This document shows positions 1-7,215 of a stretch of DNA of 9,478 nt, piece after piece; within the stretch, counting starts at the first letter, position 1, and each line of letters begins with the position of its first letter. The DNA comes from Lachnospiraceae bacterium (lineage in GTDB: Bacteria > Bacillota > Clostridia > Lachnospirales > Lachnospiraceae): positions 1 through 9,478 of the forward strand of contig DNJW01000387.1 of the NCBI GenBank assembly GCA_003488965.1. Reading direction: 5' to 3'. A model generated the notes under the pieces. It did no database searches, was not told the DNA's origin, and saw nothing but the letters and a program-made list of their open reading frames with translations. The position numbers were made by a program, and so were the translations under genes.

Positions 1-29
1 TTACTTTTCCCAAATTTTTTATGTTTTCT

Positions 30-386
30 TTACAGTACCCGCTCTATTGCCCCTAAAATCTGTTCTGCACCAAAAGGTTTTGTAATAAAATCATCCGCTC
101 CTTCTTTAATTGCCTGCAGCATTTTTTCCTTCTGGCCCGCTGCGGTTATCATAATCACTTTGGCGTTTCCGTCTTCTTTTTTGATACATCTTAAGGACTC
201 TAAGCCGTTCATCGTCGGCATCGTAATATCCATCGTAACAGCTTCCGGCCTCAATTCCCTATAGAGAAGCAGCCCCTCTTCACCGTTGGATGCCTCTCCT
301 ACCACTTCATGTCCTCCGCCCTCCAAAAGTTCCTTTAAAATCTTACGCGATGTTCTGGAATCATCCACAATTAAAATTTTTGCCAT
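30..386 (-). CDS. CheY-like single-domain response regulator
   Basis: This 118-residue protein is a receiver domain with no output domain. All receiver landmarks are present: the acidic pair D8-D9, phospho-acceptor D53 in the motif DITMP, the switch threonine T81, and K103 in ITKPF. The stretch from D53 to K103 resembles Gram-positive CheY more than OmpR-type receivers. Such proteins act through protein-protein contacts once phosphorylated by a histidine kinase, classically at the flagellar motor. It lies 70 nt downstream of a CheX-like protein, a family that removes phosphate from CheY, so the two probably share an mRNA and form an enzyme-substrate pair. The reading frame continues upstream to 497, but the start at 386 is preferred because AGGAGG lies 8 nt before it and family homology begins at MAKILIVDD. 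No kinase, receptor or flagellar gene is visible, so a role in chemotaxis is not proven. The receiver call is firm; the output is unknown. Confidence 0.93.
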   Translation of the reverse strand: MAKILIVDDSRTSRKILKELLEGGGHEVVGEASNGEEGLLLYRELRPEAVTMDITMPTMNGLESLRCIKKEDGNAKVIMITAAGQKEKMLQAIKEGADDFITKPFGAEQILGAIERVL

Positions 387-394
387 ATATTTTT

Positions 395-400
395 CCTCCT
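395..400 (-). promoter_or_regulatory. Shine-Dalgarno site that sets the response regulator start
   Basis: The minus strand reads AGGAGG, then 8 nt (AAAAATAT), then the ATG at 386. This is a near-perfect anti-16S match. It decides for the 118-residue product over an upstream in-frame ATG at 497, which lies inside the preceding gene and would add 37 residues unlike any receiver domain. Confidence 0.85.
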
Positions 401-423
401 CATTTCTGTGTTGTCCTTCAGCC

Positions 424-444
424 GTCAACCATAAAATGGCTGAC
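424..444 (-). promoter_or_regulatory. Stem-loop between the CheX-like and CheY-like genes
   Basis: In the minus-strand transcript the arms GTCAGCCA and TGGTTGAC form an 8-bp stem with one G-U wobble and a 5-nt loop (TTTTA). It sits between the upstream stop codon and the ribosome binding site of the response regulator. No U-tract follows, so it is not a classical terminator. A competing pairing of CAGCC (438-442) with GGCTG (419-423) is possible. It could protect an mRNA end or adjust the ratio of the two proteins; that role is inferred. Confidence 0.45.
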
Positions 445-456
445 ATATAATATATA

Positions 457-1347
457 TTATGCTTCCACTCTGATAGAAGTATCCACTGCCAGAACAATCC
501 TTACTTTCCGGTTTTTTATATAAATAGGCACGATGAGCAGTTTATTTTCCGCCTTTAGGCAGCCTGCCTGATAATATGTGGGCGGAATCATATCTATCAT
601 AACACCTTTGCCGCTGAGATATGATGCATACAAGCCATTTACACAGTTGATAAACTCGCATACTGCATCGAAAGCAAATAAATCTATGGAAGGGAATTCT
701 TCTTTTGCAAATACATTGGCAATGGTCAAAAGATTATTACCTTCACCGGCAAGACCCAGCAGCATGGAATGGTCTCCTGCCACACTTTGCACCGCAATAT
801 TTTCGAATTCGTAGCTGTAAGAACTATAGGAAGGTTCAATCGCTATCTCGCTGTCAATTAAACGGACAATGGTACGCACTGTAACTCCTACCAGCTCCGA
901 CAGCAAAGAATTGTCCGTCCTGACATAAAGCGGAATCATCCTGTCTATATCGCCGCTTTTAAACGCCTCTAGGTCGGTATTGGTAAGTCCGTTTTCCCGG
1001 CGGTATAAATCAATGGCATTTTCAATTTCCTCCAGCGTCATGATTTCCTTTTCCGCCATTGCCTGAATAAAGGTCAGGTACGGGTTCCCTTGAAGCTGTA
1101 AAAGGCGGTTTACCTGGCTTTCCGTCAAATATCCCATTTCTACCGCAATATCCCCGAACCGCTTATCTTCTATCGCCTGCCTGCTGTTAATTTTATCTGC
1201 CTGTTCCTGCGATAATAGTTTCTCGCTGACCGCTATCAGCCCCAGTTTTGCCCTCACCCTTCTCTGTTCATCCAGAACTTCGTCCAGCGTCTTTTGCGGA
1301 ATCATTTTCTGTTCCACAAGAAATCTCCCAAAAATATGACCAAACAT
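457..1347 (-). CDS. CheX-type phosphatase domain with N-terminal MshEN-like repeats
   Basis: This 296-residue protein has two parts. Residues 5-115 hold four copies of a 24-residue helical motif, starting at residues 5, 34, 63 and 92 with 5-residue spacers; copies 1-3 have a conserved glycine at position 3 (G7, G36, G65) and glutamine at position 24 (Q28, Q57, Q86). That 24+5 layout is the one known for MshEN/T2SSE-N domains, some of which bind cyclic di-GMP. Residues about 135-296 resemble CheX/CheC phosphatases and carry D227-x3-E231-x2-N234 with P256 after it, close to the family consensus in which the Glu and Asn position the attacking water on phospho-CheY. The start at 1347 has GGAGGG 5 nt upstream. 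No membrane segment is apparent, so it should be cytoplasmic. The adjacent CheY-like gene is the likely substrate. The CheX call is fairly sure; the MshEN assignment rests on pattern and spacing; ligand binding is speculative. Confidence 0.8.
   Translation of the reverse strand: MFGHIFGRFLVEQKMIPQKTLDEVLDEQRRVRAKLGLIAVSEKLLSQEQADKINSRQAIEDKRFGDIAVEMGYLTESQVNRLLQLQGNPYLTFIQAMAEKEIMTLEEIENAIDLYRRENGLTNTDLEAFKSGDIDRMIPLYVRTDNSLLSELVGVTVRTIVRLIDSEIAIEPSYSSYSYEFENIAVQSVAGDHSMLLGLAGEGNNLLTIANVFAKEEFPSIDLFAFDAVCEFINCVNGLYASYLSGKGVMIDMIPPTYYQAGCLKAENKLLIVPIYIKNRKVRIVLAVDTSIRVEA
1003..1335 (-). repeat. Four in-register 24-residue MshEN-like repeat units (coding)
   Basis: Codons for residues 5-28 (1264-1335), 34-57 (1177-1248), 63-86 (1090-1161) and 92-115 (1003-1074) encode the repeats at a constant 29-residue period. 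Shared pattern: hydrophobic-Gly at positions 2-3, a hydrophobic strand-like segment at 5-7, paired hydrophobics at 11-12, and Gln at 24. Copy 3 (RFGDIAVEMGYLTES...) is the closest to the canonical R-[LF]-G form; copy 2 begins KLG; copy 4 has lost the Gly and the final Gln. The period is seen at protein level; I did not find the copies to be near-identical at DNA level. Confidence 0.7.
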
Positions 1348-1369
1348 ATATACCCTCCATATTGTCGCA

Positions 1370-1407
1370 TTTCATAAAATTATTTCTATTATAGTCCATT
1401 TATGAAA
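1370..1407. promoter_or_regulatory. 9-bp inverted repeat bracketing the -10 box (candidate operator)
   Basis: TTTCATAAA at 1370-1378 is perfectly repeated in inverted form as TTTATGAAA at 1399-1407, with 20 nt between. The right arm lies in the -35/-10 spacer and overlaps the polC stop; the left arm falls just after the predicted transcription start. This placement suits a repressor-type operator, but the arms are AT-rich and chance is not excluded. There is no T-tract that would suggest a terminator. Confidence 0.35.
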
Positions 1408-1416
1408 CAAAATCAA
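1388..1416 (-). promoter_or_regulatory. Sigma-A-type promoter for the CheX/CheY-like pair
   Basis: On the minus strand the -35 box TTGATT (1411-1416) is followed by exactly 17 nt and a perfect -10 box TATAAT (1388-1393). The predicted start is near 1381, giving a leader of roughly 34 nt before the ATG at 1347. The -35 box lies in the last codons of polC and the spacer covers the polC stop codon. It probably uncouples the signalling pair from polC expression. Confidence 0.65.
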
Positions 1417-4400
1417 ATAAACTTATTTGATTTGACTCCGGTAAATTTCCGAGCAGATTTAAACTATCCATTAAATCCACAATTGTTTTGGAAACCTTGG
1501 TTCTTTGGCGGAAATCGTCCTTGGACAAAAAAGGCCCGTCCTTGGCTGCCTCAACAATGGCATCTGCCGCTTTTTCCCCCAAACCGTCGATACTGCTTAA
1601 AGAAGGCATTAGTTTTCCGTCCACAATCTGAAAGTTTCTTGACTGCGCCGAAAAAATATCAATCGGAACGAATTCGAACCCTCTGGCATACATCTCCTGA
1701 ACCAGCTTCATATCCTTATAGGAATCCTGTTCCTTTTTTGACAAGGTATCCATCCGCTGCTTATAATCCGCCATCACTCTTTCCAAATGCTCTTTCCCCT
1801 GACACATCAGTTCATAAGAAAATGCGGATGCACGGATACTGAAAAACGCAGCGTAAAATGCCAGCGGATAATTAATTTTGCAGTATGCAATACGCCATGC
1901 CATCATAACATATGCTGCCGCATGAGCCTTGGGAAACATATATTTAATCTTTTTGCAGGACCAGATATACCAGTCGGGCACATCCGCAGCAACCATAGCT
2001 TCTTCCATTTCCGGTTTTAGTCCCTTTCCTTTGCGGACGCTTTCCATAATGGTAAAAGCCAGAGAGCTTTCCACTCCCATCCCAATCAGATATACCATAA
2101 TGTCATCCCTTGTACAGATTGCAGTAGAAATTGTCGCCTTTCCCTCCTGAATCAGCGTCTGGGCATTTCCCAGCCACACATCCGTGCCGTGGGCAAGCCC
2201 TGCGATACGGACCAAATCCGAAAAAGCCTGGGGCTTCGTATCAATCAGCATCTGCATAGCAAATTCCGTTCCGAATTCCGGAATTCCCAATGCCCCCAGC
2301 TTGCAGCCTCCAATCTGTTCCGGGGTAATTCCCAAAGCCTCTGTATTTTTAAATAGCGACATAACCTTTGCATCATCCAACGGAATCTTAACCGGGTCAA
2401 TCCCCGTCAGGTCCTGCAGCATACGTATCATGGTGGGATCATCGTGTCCAAGGATATCCAGCTTCAGCAGATTATGATCAATGGAATGATAGTCAAAATG
2501 AGTAGTAACAATATCCGTAGTCATATCGTTCGCCGGATGCTGCACAGGCGTAAATGAATTAATGTTTTCCCCCAAGGGAAGAACGATAATCCCGCCCGGA
2601 TGCTGTCCTGTACTCCGGCGGATACCTGTACATCCCGTTACAATCCGGTTAATTTCACAAGTCCTTTTTCTTTTTCCTCTTTCCTCAAAATAATTTTTGA
2701 CATAGCCAAAAGCTGTTTTATCCGCCAGTGTGCCAATCGTCCCCGCCCGGTAGGTCTGTCCTGCCCCAAAAATCACTTCCGTATATTTATGTGCCTTGCT
2801 CTGATACTCCCCGGAAAAATTAAGATCAATATCCGGCTCCTTGTCCCCCTTAAATCCAAGGAAGGTTTCAAAAGGAATATCAAATCCGTCCTTTTTTAAA
2901 AGGGCCCCGCAAACCGGGCATTCCTTATCCGGCATATCGCAGCCCGCCCTGCCGGCATATGCTTTCACATCTTTGGAATCAAAATCGCTGTAATGGCATT
3001 TTTCGCAGTAATAGTGAGGGCTCAGCGGATTCACTTCCGTAATTCCCGCCATGGTTGCCACAAATGAAGAGCCTACCGAGCCCCTGGAACCTACCAGATA
3101 TCCGTCCTCCACCGACTTCCAGACAAGCTTCTGGGCAATGATATACATAACGGCAAATCCGTTGGAAATAATAGAGTTCAATTCCCTTTTCAAACGTTGT
3201 TCCACAATATCCGGCAATTTATCGCCATATACTTCATGAGCCTTATTGTAGCAGATATCTGTCAATGTCTTATCGCTGTCCTCAATCACCGGAGCACATT
3301 TGTCTGGCCGTACCGGCGCCATCGTTTCCACCATATCTGCAATCCGGTTCGTATTGGTAATGACCACCTCTTGTGCTTTATCGCTTCCAAGATAGGCAAA
3401 TTCCTCAAGCATCTCTTCTGTCGTACGGAAATAAAGGGGCGCCTGATTATCCGAATCGGCAAATCCTTTTCCCGCCATAATAATCCGGCGGTATACTTCA
3501 TCCTCCGGGTCCAAAAAATGGACATCGCAAGTCGCTGCAACGGGTTTATTGAACTGCTCCCCCAGTTCCACAATCCTTTTATTAATATTTTCAATATCCT
3601 CCTCCGAATTTATATTCCTGACTCTTTCGGAAGTAATCATAAAACGGTTGTTTCCCGTGGGCTGGATTTCCAGATAATCATAAAAATTCACAATCCTTGC
3701 AATTTCCGCATCGCTCTTCCCGTCAAGCAAAGCCCTGTATAATTCTCCGGCTTCACAGGCACTGCCTACAATCAGCCCTTCCCTGCATTCTGACAGAAGG
3801 CTTTTCGGCACTCTGGGTCTTTTGCTGTAATAGGTCAAATGGGATTCCGATACCAGCCGGTATAAATTGACCCGTCCCGTATCGTTTTTCGCTAAAATAA
3901 TAGCATGATAAGAAGGCAGCTTCTTTACGATATCCGGGCTGGATGCTCCCATATCATTAAGCGCTTTAAGGCTATCCGCTCCCGCCTCTTTAAGCATCGG
4001 GATAAACTTCACAAAAATCTCCGCCGTAGCCTGGGCATCGTCCACGGCACGGTGATGGTTTTCCAGGGAAATACCCATGGTTTTTGCTACCGCATCCAAA
4101 GTATGCTTTGCCTGATGGGGAAGCAGAAGCCTTGCGATTCCTACGGTATCCACATAAGTAAACTCCTTCTGCATGCCAAGCCTTGCCGCATTTTCCATAA
4201 TAAAACTCATATCAAAATTAGCATTATGGGCTACTAAAACAGCTCCTTGGCAAAAATCCAGAAACCGGGGAAGCACTTCTTCTATCGCAGGCGAATCAAT
4301 CACCATCCCATCGTTAATTCCCGTCAGTTTTTCAATCTCGAAAGGAATCGGCACATCCGGATTTACAAAACTGGAAAATTTTCCGGTAATTTCCCCCTTT

Positions 4401-5971
4401 TCCACTTTTACCGCTCCAATTTCAATAATCCGGTTGTAAATCGGTGAAAACCCTGTGGTTTCTATATCGAAAACCACGAATGTATGCTCCAGCCCCTGCC
4501 CCTTATCCCCAGTGACAATTTCCTTCAAATCATCCACAAGATAAGCTTCCATGCCATAAATCACTTTAAAAAAATCCTGCTTGTCCGGATTGGCTTCCCC
4601 TGCCTCTTTCCTTTTTGCTTTTTCCCCTCTCCACAAATCCTCCCATACATGATTTGCATCCGGAAAAGCCTGCACAACACCGTGGTCTGTAATAGCAATG
4701 GCGGGATGCCCCCACTGGTAAGCCCTTTTTACGATATCTTTTGCCTCCGACACCCCATCCATATCACTCATTTTTGTATGGCAATGCAATTCCACTCTTT
4801 TACGGGCGCTGTTGTCCGAACGGGTTGATGTAAAATCCGGTATCTTTTTTATTCCGTTGATTGACCCGATTGTCAGTTCATTGTCAAACCTGTCAATAAG
4901 AGCCGTTCCCTTTACCTTTACAAATGCCCCCTTTCCGATTCCTTTTTCCACTTCCTCTACCTGGTCGTTGTCCATAAAAATCTTGAAAGTAAGGGTATCC
5001 GTAAAGTCGGTAATATCATAAAATAAAATTGTTTTTTCATTTTTGATTTCTCTTTTGTCCGTCCGTATAATTTTTCCGCGGATGACTACCTGTCCCATCT
5101 CTCCTACAATATCCTCAATCGCAATGGCGTCCTCTGCAAAATCCTTCCCATATATCACATCCGGATTATCCGAACGCTTTACCGAACGTTTAAAATCAGC
5201 TTTTCCGGCGTCTCTTTTCGCCCCGAAAACGCTGCGTCCTCCATTCTCTCTCTGCTTTAACACGCCGCCCTTTTTCTCCGGGATATGGGTATCTCCTGTT
5301 CCGGACAGAACCTTTTTCTCTTCTCCATTTCCAGTCCTTACACCTGCCTTATCTTGTCCCTCCGGTTCCGAAACCGCTTCCATAACCGGACCTCCCGATG
5401 CCCTTGCGCTGATTTGTGCCACTTGTCTGGCAATCTTTAATTCATCATCCTCTTTATGCTTCTGTGCCTGCCCTTCCTTATAGGCAATTTCAAAATTCAC
5501 CGAAAGGCCGCATCTTTCATTATATATCTTTTCCAGTATACGGACCAGTTCCCCGCAGCGGCTTCTTGCCGGTACCGAATCTTCTATTGTTAAGCGGATT
5601 CTGTTTTCCGAAGGATAAGCCACATCCCCGTTTTTCAAAAGATTGTATTCTATCGGACTATATTCCTTCAGTTCCAGAAGAATGCTGCCTTTATAGACCT
5701 TCATCAGCTTTTCCGGATTATACTGGGAAGACAAATGATATTTTTCATAAATCTTTACCTGCATCTGAAAAGAGGAAAGCATTTTCTCAATTCCCTTTTC
5801 CGCCTTCCATATCGACTCCTTGTCAATCAGCCGTCCGCTGGAAATATAAACCCGGAGGAAATCCTTCTTTTTTGTGGAAGATATCCTTTCCACTTCTGTT
5901 TCTTCCAAAAGCAGTCTCACCTTATCATCTATTTGCAGCGAAGGAAATACATCAAAAAATTTTTTTCCCAT
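1400..5971 (-). CDS. polC: DNA polymerase III alpha subunit, Gram-positive PolC type
   Basis: This is the essential replicative polymerase with built-in proofreading, 1523 residues, a normal length for PolC. Domain order: N-terminal region (1-180), a charged probably disordered linker (about 185-272), OB fold (about 290-372), PHP domain in two parts (about 392-480 and 680-850) split by a DEDDh exonuclease (about 495-660), then the polymerase core. PHP metal-ligand candidates are H396, H398, H430, E475, D816 and H818. Exonuclease residues are D502, E504, D587, H640 and D645. A zinc-type cluster is formed by C989, C992, C1018 and C1021. Catalytic aspartates are D1047 and D1049 in PDIDLNF and D1172 in KLDILGHDD. 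The C-terminal QISLF (1515-1519) matches a beta-clamp binding peptide. The ATG at 5971 is preferred over a TTG at 6010: family homology starts at MGKKFFDVFP and neither has a strong Shine-Dalgarno (only GGGG, 7 nt before the ATG). It follows ispG by 81 bp. No frameshift is seen. Confidence 0.98.
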   Translation of the reverse strand: MGKKFFDVFPSLQIDDKVRLLLEETEVERISSTKKKDFLRVYISSGRLIDKESIWKAEKGIEKMLSSFQMQVKIYEKYHLSSQYNPEKLMKVYKGSILLELKEYSPIEYNLLKNGDVAYPSENRIRLTIEDSVPARSRCGELVRILEKIYNERCGLSVNFEIAYKEGQAQKHKEDDELKIARQVAQISARASGGPVMEAVSEPEGQDKAGVRTGNGEEKKVLSGTGDTHIPEKKGGVLKQRENGGRSVFGAKRDAGKADFKRSVKRSDNPDVIYGKDFAEDAIAIEDIVGEMGQVVIRGKIIRTDKREIKNEKTILFYDITDFTDTLTFKIFMDNDQVEEVEKGIGKGAFVKVKGTALIDRFDNELTIGSINGIKKIPDFTSTRSDNSARKRVELHCHTKMSDMDGVSEAKDIVKRAYQWGHPAIAITDHGVVQAFPDANHVWEDLWRGEKAKRKEAGEANPDKQDFFKVIYGMEAYLVDDLKEIVTGDKGQGLEHTFVVFDIETTGFSPIYNRIIEIGAVKVEKGEITGKFSSFVNPDVPIPFEIEKLTGINDGMVIDSPAIEEVLPRFLDFCQGAVLVAHNANFDMSFIMENAARLGMQKEFTYVDTVGIARLLLPHQAKHTLDAVAKTMGISLENHHRAVDDAQATAEIFVKFIPMLKEAGADSLKALNDMGASSPDIVKKLPSYHAIILAKNDTGRVNLYRLVSESHLTYYSKRPRVPKSLLSECREGLIVGSACEAGELYRALLDGKSDAEIARIVNFYDYLEIQPTGNNRFMITSERVRNINSEEDIENINKRIVELGEQFNKPVAATCDVHFLDPEDEVYRRIIMAGKGFADSDNQAPLYFRTTEEMLEEFAYLGSDKAQEVVITNTNRIADMVETMAPVRPDKCAPVIEDSDKTLTDICYNKAHEVYGDKLPDIVEQRLKRELNSIISNGFAVMYIIAQKLVWKSVEDGYLVGSRGSVGSSFVATMAGITEVNPLSPHYYCEKCHYSDFDSKDVKAYAGRAGCDMPDKECPVCGALLKKDGFDIPFETFLGFKGDKEPDIDLNFSGEYQSKAHKYTEVIFGAGQTYRAGTIGTLADKTAFGYVKNYFEERGKRKRTCEINRIVTGCTGIRRSTGQHPGGIIVLPLGENINSFTPVQHPANDMTTDIVTTHFDYHSIDHNLLKLDILGHDDPTMIRMLQDLTGIDPVKIPLDDAKVMSLFKNTEALGITPEQIGGCKLGALGIPEFGTEFAMQMLIDTKPQAFSDLVRIAGLAHGTDVWLGNAQTLIQEGKATISTAICTRDDIMVYLIGMGVESSLAFTIMESVRKGKGLKPEMEEAMVAADVPDWYIWSCKKIKYMFPKAHAAAYVMMAWRIAYCKINYPLAFYAAFFSIRASAFSYELMCQGKEHLERVMADYKQRMDTLSKKEQDSYKDMKLVQEMYARGFEFVPIDIFSAQSRNFQIVDGKLMPSLSSIDGLGEKAADAIVEAAKDGPFLSKDDFRQRTKVSKTIVDLMDSLNLLGNLPESNQISLFDFVS

Positions 5972-5985
5972 TTTTATACCCCATA

Positions 5986-5999
5986 TCCGCTTTAGCGGA
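5986..5999 (-). promoter_or_regulatory. Small hairpin just upstream of polC
   Basis: TCCGC (5986-5990) and GCGGA (5995-5999) form a 5-bp GC-rich stem with a 4-nt loop, 14 nt before the polC ATG at 5971. In the transcript it lies directly ahead of the weak GGGG ribosome binding site. No U-run follows, so termination is unlikely. It may influence ribosome access or mark a processing site; neither can be shown from sequence. Confidence 0.4.
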
Positions 6000-6052
6000 C
6001 TTAAAATCAATAGTTGAAAATGCTTTTCTTTCAGCCTTCCGCTCTATTCCCG

Positions 6053-7114
6053 CTAATTCCAATGGAGCAGCTCCTCTTTTAATACGGAAAGAAGCTGTTC
6101 TTCCGGTACCTTTTTAATTATTTTCCCTTTTTTAATGAGAAGCCCTTCCCCTATGCCTCCTGCAATTCCTATATCCGCTTCTTTTGCCTCTCCGGGACCG
6201 TTTACCCCACATCCCATAACGGCTACCTTTATATCCAGCGGAATATCTTCCACCATCCGCTCTACCTGATTTGCAAGACCGATTAAATCAATTTTTGTTC
6301 TTCCGCAGGTCGGACAGGATACCACTTCGATTCCGCCCTTTCTAAGGCCTAATGTACGCAGAATTAATTTTGCCGACTTAATTTCTTCCACCGGGTCTCC
6401 CGTCAAGGATACCCTGACGGTATCGCCGATACCCTGATAAAGAATAATGCCGAGCCCTACTCCCGATTTAATATTGCCACTCAGAAGAGTTCCCGATTCC
6501 GTAATTCCCACATGAAGGGGATAATCTGTTTTTTCCGCCAAAATTTCGTGGGCTTTTATGCACATCATCACATCCGAAGATTTTATGCTGATTACCAGAT
6601 TATCGTACCCTAGCTCCTCAATCATTCCCACTTTGTCCAAGGCACTTTCCACAATTCCTTGTGCCGTAACGCCGCCGTATTTTTCAACCAATTCCTTTTC
6701 CAGCGAACCGCTGTTAACGCCTACACGGATAGGAATACTGCGCTCTTTTGCCGCCTTTACTACCTCGGCAACTTTTTTTCTGCCCCCTATATTACCCGGA
6801 TTAATCCTGATTTTATCCGCCCCGTTTTCTATCGCCGCAACAGCCATTTTGTAATCGAAATGGATATCCGCCACTAAAGGTATGGATATCTCTTTCCTGA
6901 TTTTATTAATTGCCAGTGCCGCGTCCATTGTCGGTACCGTACAGCGGATAATCTCACATCCTGCCTTTTCCAGCCGGTGAATCTGTTCTACCGTCGCCTT
7001 TACATCTTCTGTCCTTGTATTTGTCATAGACTGTATTAAAACCGGATTCCCTCCTCCGATTATTCTGTCCCCTATATGCACTGTCCTTGTTCTCATCCTA
7101 TGTCCGTCTTGCAT
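6053..7114 (-). CDS. ispG: 4-hydroxy-3-methylbut-2-en-1-yl diphosphate synthase (flavodoxin type)
   Basis: IspG converts 2-C-methyl-D-erythritol 2,4-cyclodiphosphate to HMBPP, the next-to-last step of the MEP isoprenoid pathway, in the cytoplasm, using electrons from flavodoxin or ferredoxin. The 353-residue product has the usual bacterial two-part layout: a TIM barrel (about 10-255, with IQSMTNT at 27-33 and [10 protein letters not shown] at 102-111) and a C-terminal iron-sulfur domain. Cluster ligands are C267 and C270 in CPTCGR, C302 in GCGVNGPGE, and E309. The start at 7114 is chosen because GGGAGG lies 5 nt upstream; a second ATG at 7096 has no good site. In many Clostridia dxr and rseP precede ispG; here a kinase does, 84 bp away, while polC follows at the expected place. 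The gene appears intact and the assignment is very sure. Confidence 0.98.
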   Translation of the reverse strand: MQDGHRMRTRTVHIGDRIIGGGNPVLIQSMTNTRTEDVKATVEQIHRLEKAGCEIIRCTVPTMDAALAINKIRKEISIPLVADIHFDYKMAVAAIENGADKIRINPGNIGGRKKVAEVVKAAKERSIPIRVGVNSGSLEKELVEKYGGVTAQGIVESALDKVGMIEELGYDNLVISIKSSDVMMCIKAHEILAEKTDYPLHVGITESGTLLSGNIKSGVGLGIILYQGIGDTVRVSLTGDPVEEIKSAKLILRTLGLRKGGIEVVSCPTCGRTKIDLIGLANQVERMVEDIPLDIKVAVMGCGVNGPGEAKEADIGIAGGIGEGLLIKKGKIIKKVPEEQLLSVLKEELLHWN

Positions 7115-7119
7115 CTTAG

Positions 7120-7125
7120 CCTCCC
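7120..7125 (-). promoter_or_regulatory. Shine-Dalgarno site that sets the ispG start
   Basis: The minus strand reads GGGAGG, 5 nt (CTAAG), then the ATG at 7114. It favours this start over an in-frame ATG six codons later (7096), from which it would be 23 nt away. Confidence 0.75.
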
Positions 7126-7130
7126 AAACT

Positions 7131-7153
7131 GCAGTATCGCCCTGCCTTACTGC
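7131..7153 (-). promoter_or_regulatory. Inverted repeat in the ispG leader
   Basis: GCAGTA (7131-7136) and TACTGC (7148-7153) can form a 6-bp stem with an 11-nt loop a few bases upstream of the ispG ribosome binding site. It is short, with a large loop and no U-run, so a regulatory role is only possible. Confidence 0.25.
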
Positions 7154-7185
7154 CCTTTTTGTTTTTCATCATACATTTAATATCT

Positions 7186-7215
7186 ATCATACCCTGTTTC
7201 ACAGTCCGGGTTCAA
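7186..7215 (-). promoter_or_regulatory. Possible promoter for ispG-polC
   Basis: The minus strand carries TTGAAC (7210-7215), an 18-nt spacer, and TATGAT (7186-7191). Both boxes match the sigma-A consensus at 4-5 of 6 positions. The -35 box lies in the last codons of the kinase gene. The predicted start near 7179 would give a leader of about 65 nt. The match is moderate, so this is a candidate only; the alternative is read-through from the kinase. Confidence 0.35.

Noticed and set aside
1402..1842. Plus-strand open frame of 146 residues with a clamp-like LFDL near its start
   Set aside because: The apparent motif is a coincidence of the antisense reading of the PolC C-terminus; the real clamp peptide is on the minus strand.
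3197..3742. Plus-strand open frame of 181 residues, and a minus-strand out-of-frame one at 3286-3594
   Set aside because: Both overlap the PolC polymerase core, whose motifs are continuous and intact through this region.
5972..6010. TTG start extending PolC by 13 residues
   Set aside because: No Shine-Dalgarno precedes it and the added residues are translated from the hairpin region; PolC similarity begins at the ATG at 5971.
5416..6117. Plus-strand open frame of 233 residues
   Set aside because: It lies opposite the 5' end of polC, is rich in Pro, Phe and Ser as expected for an antisense shadow, and shows no recognisable domain or ribosome site.
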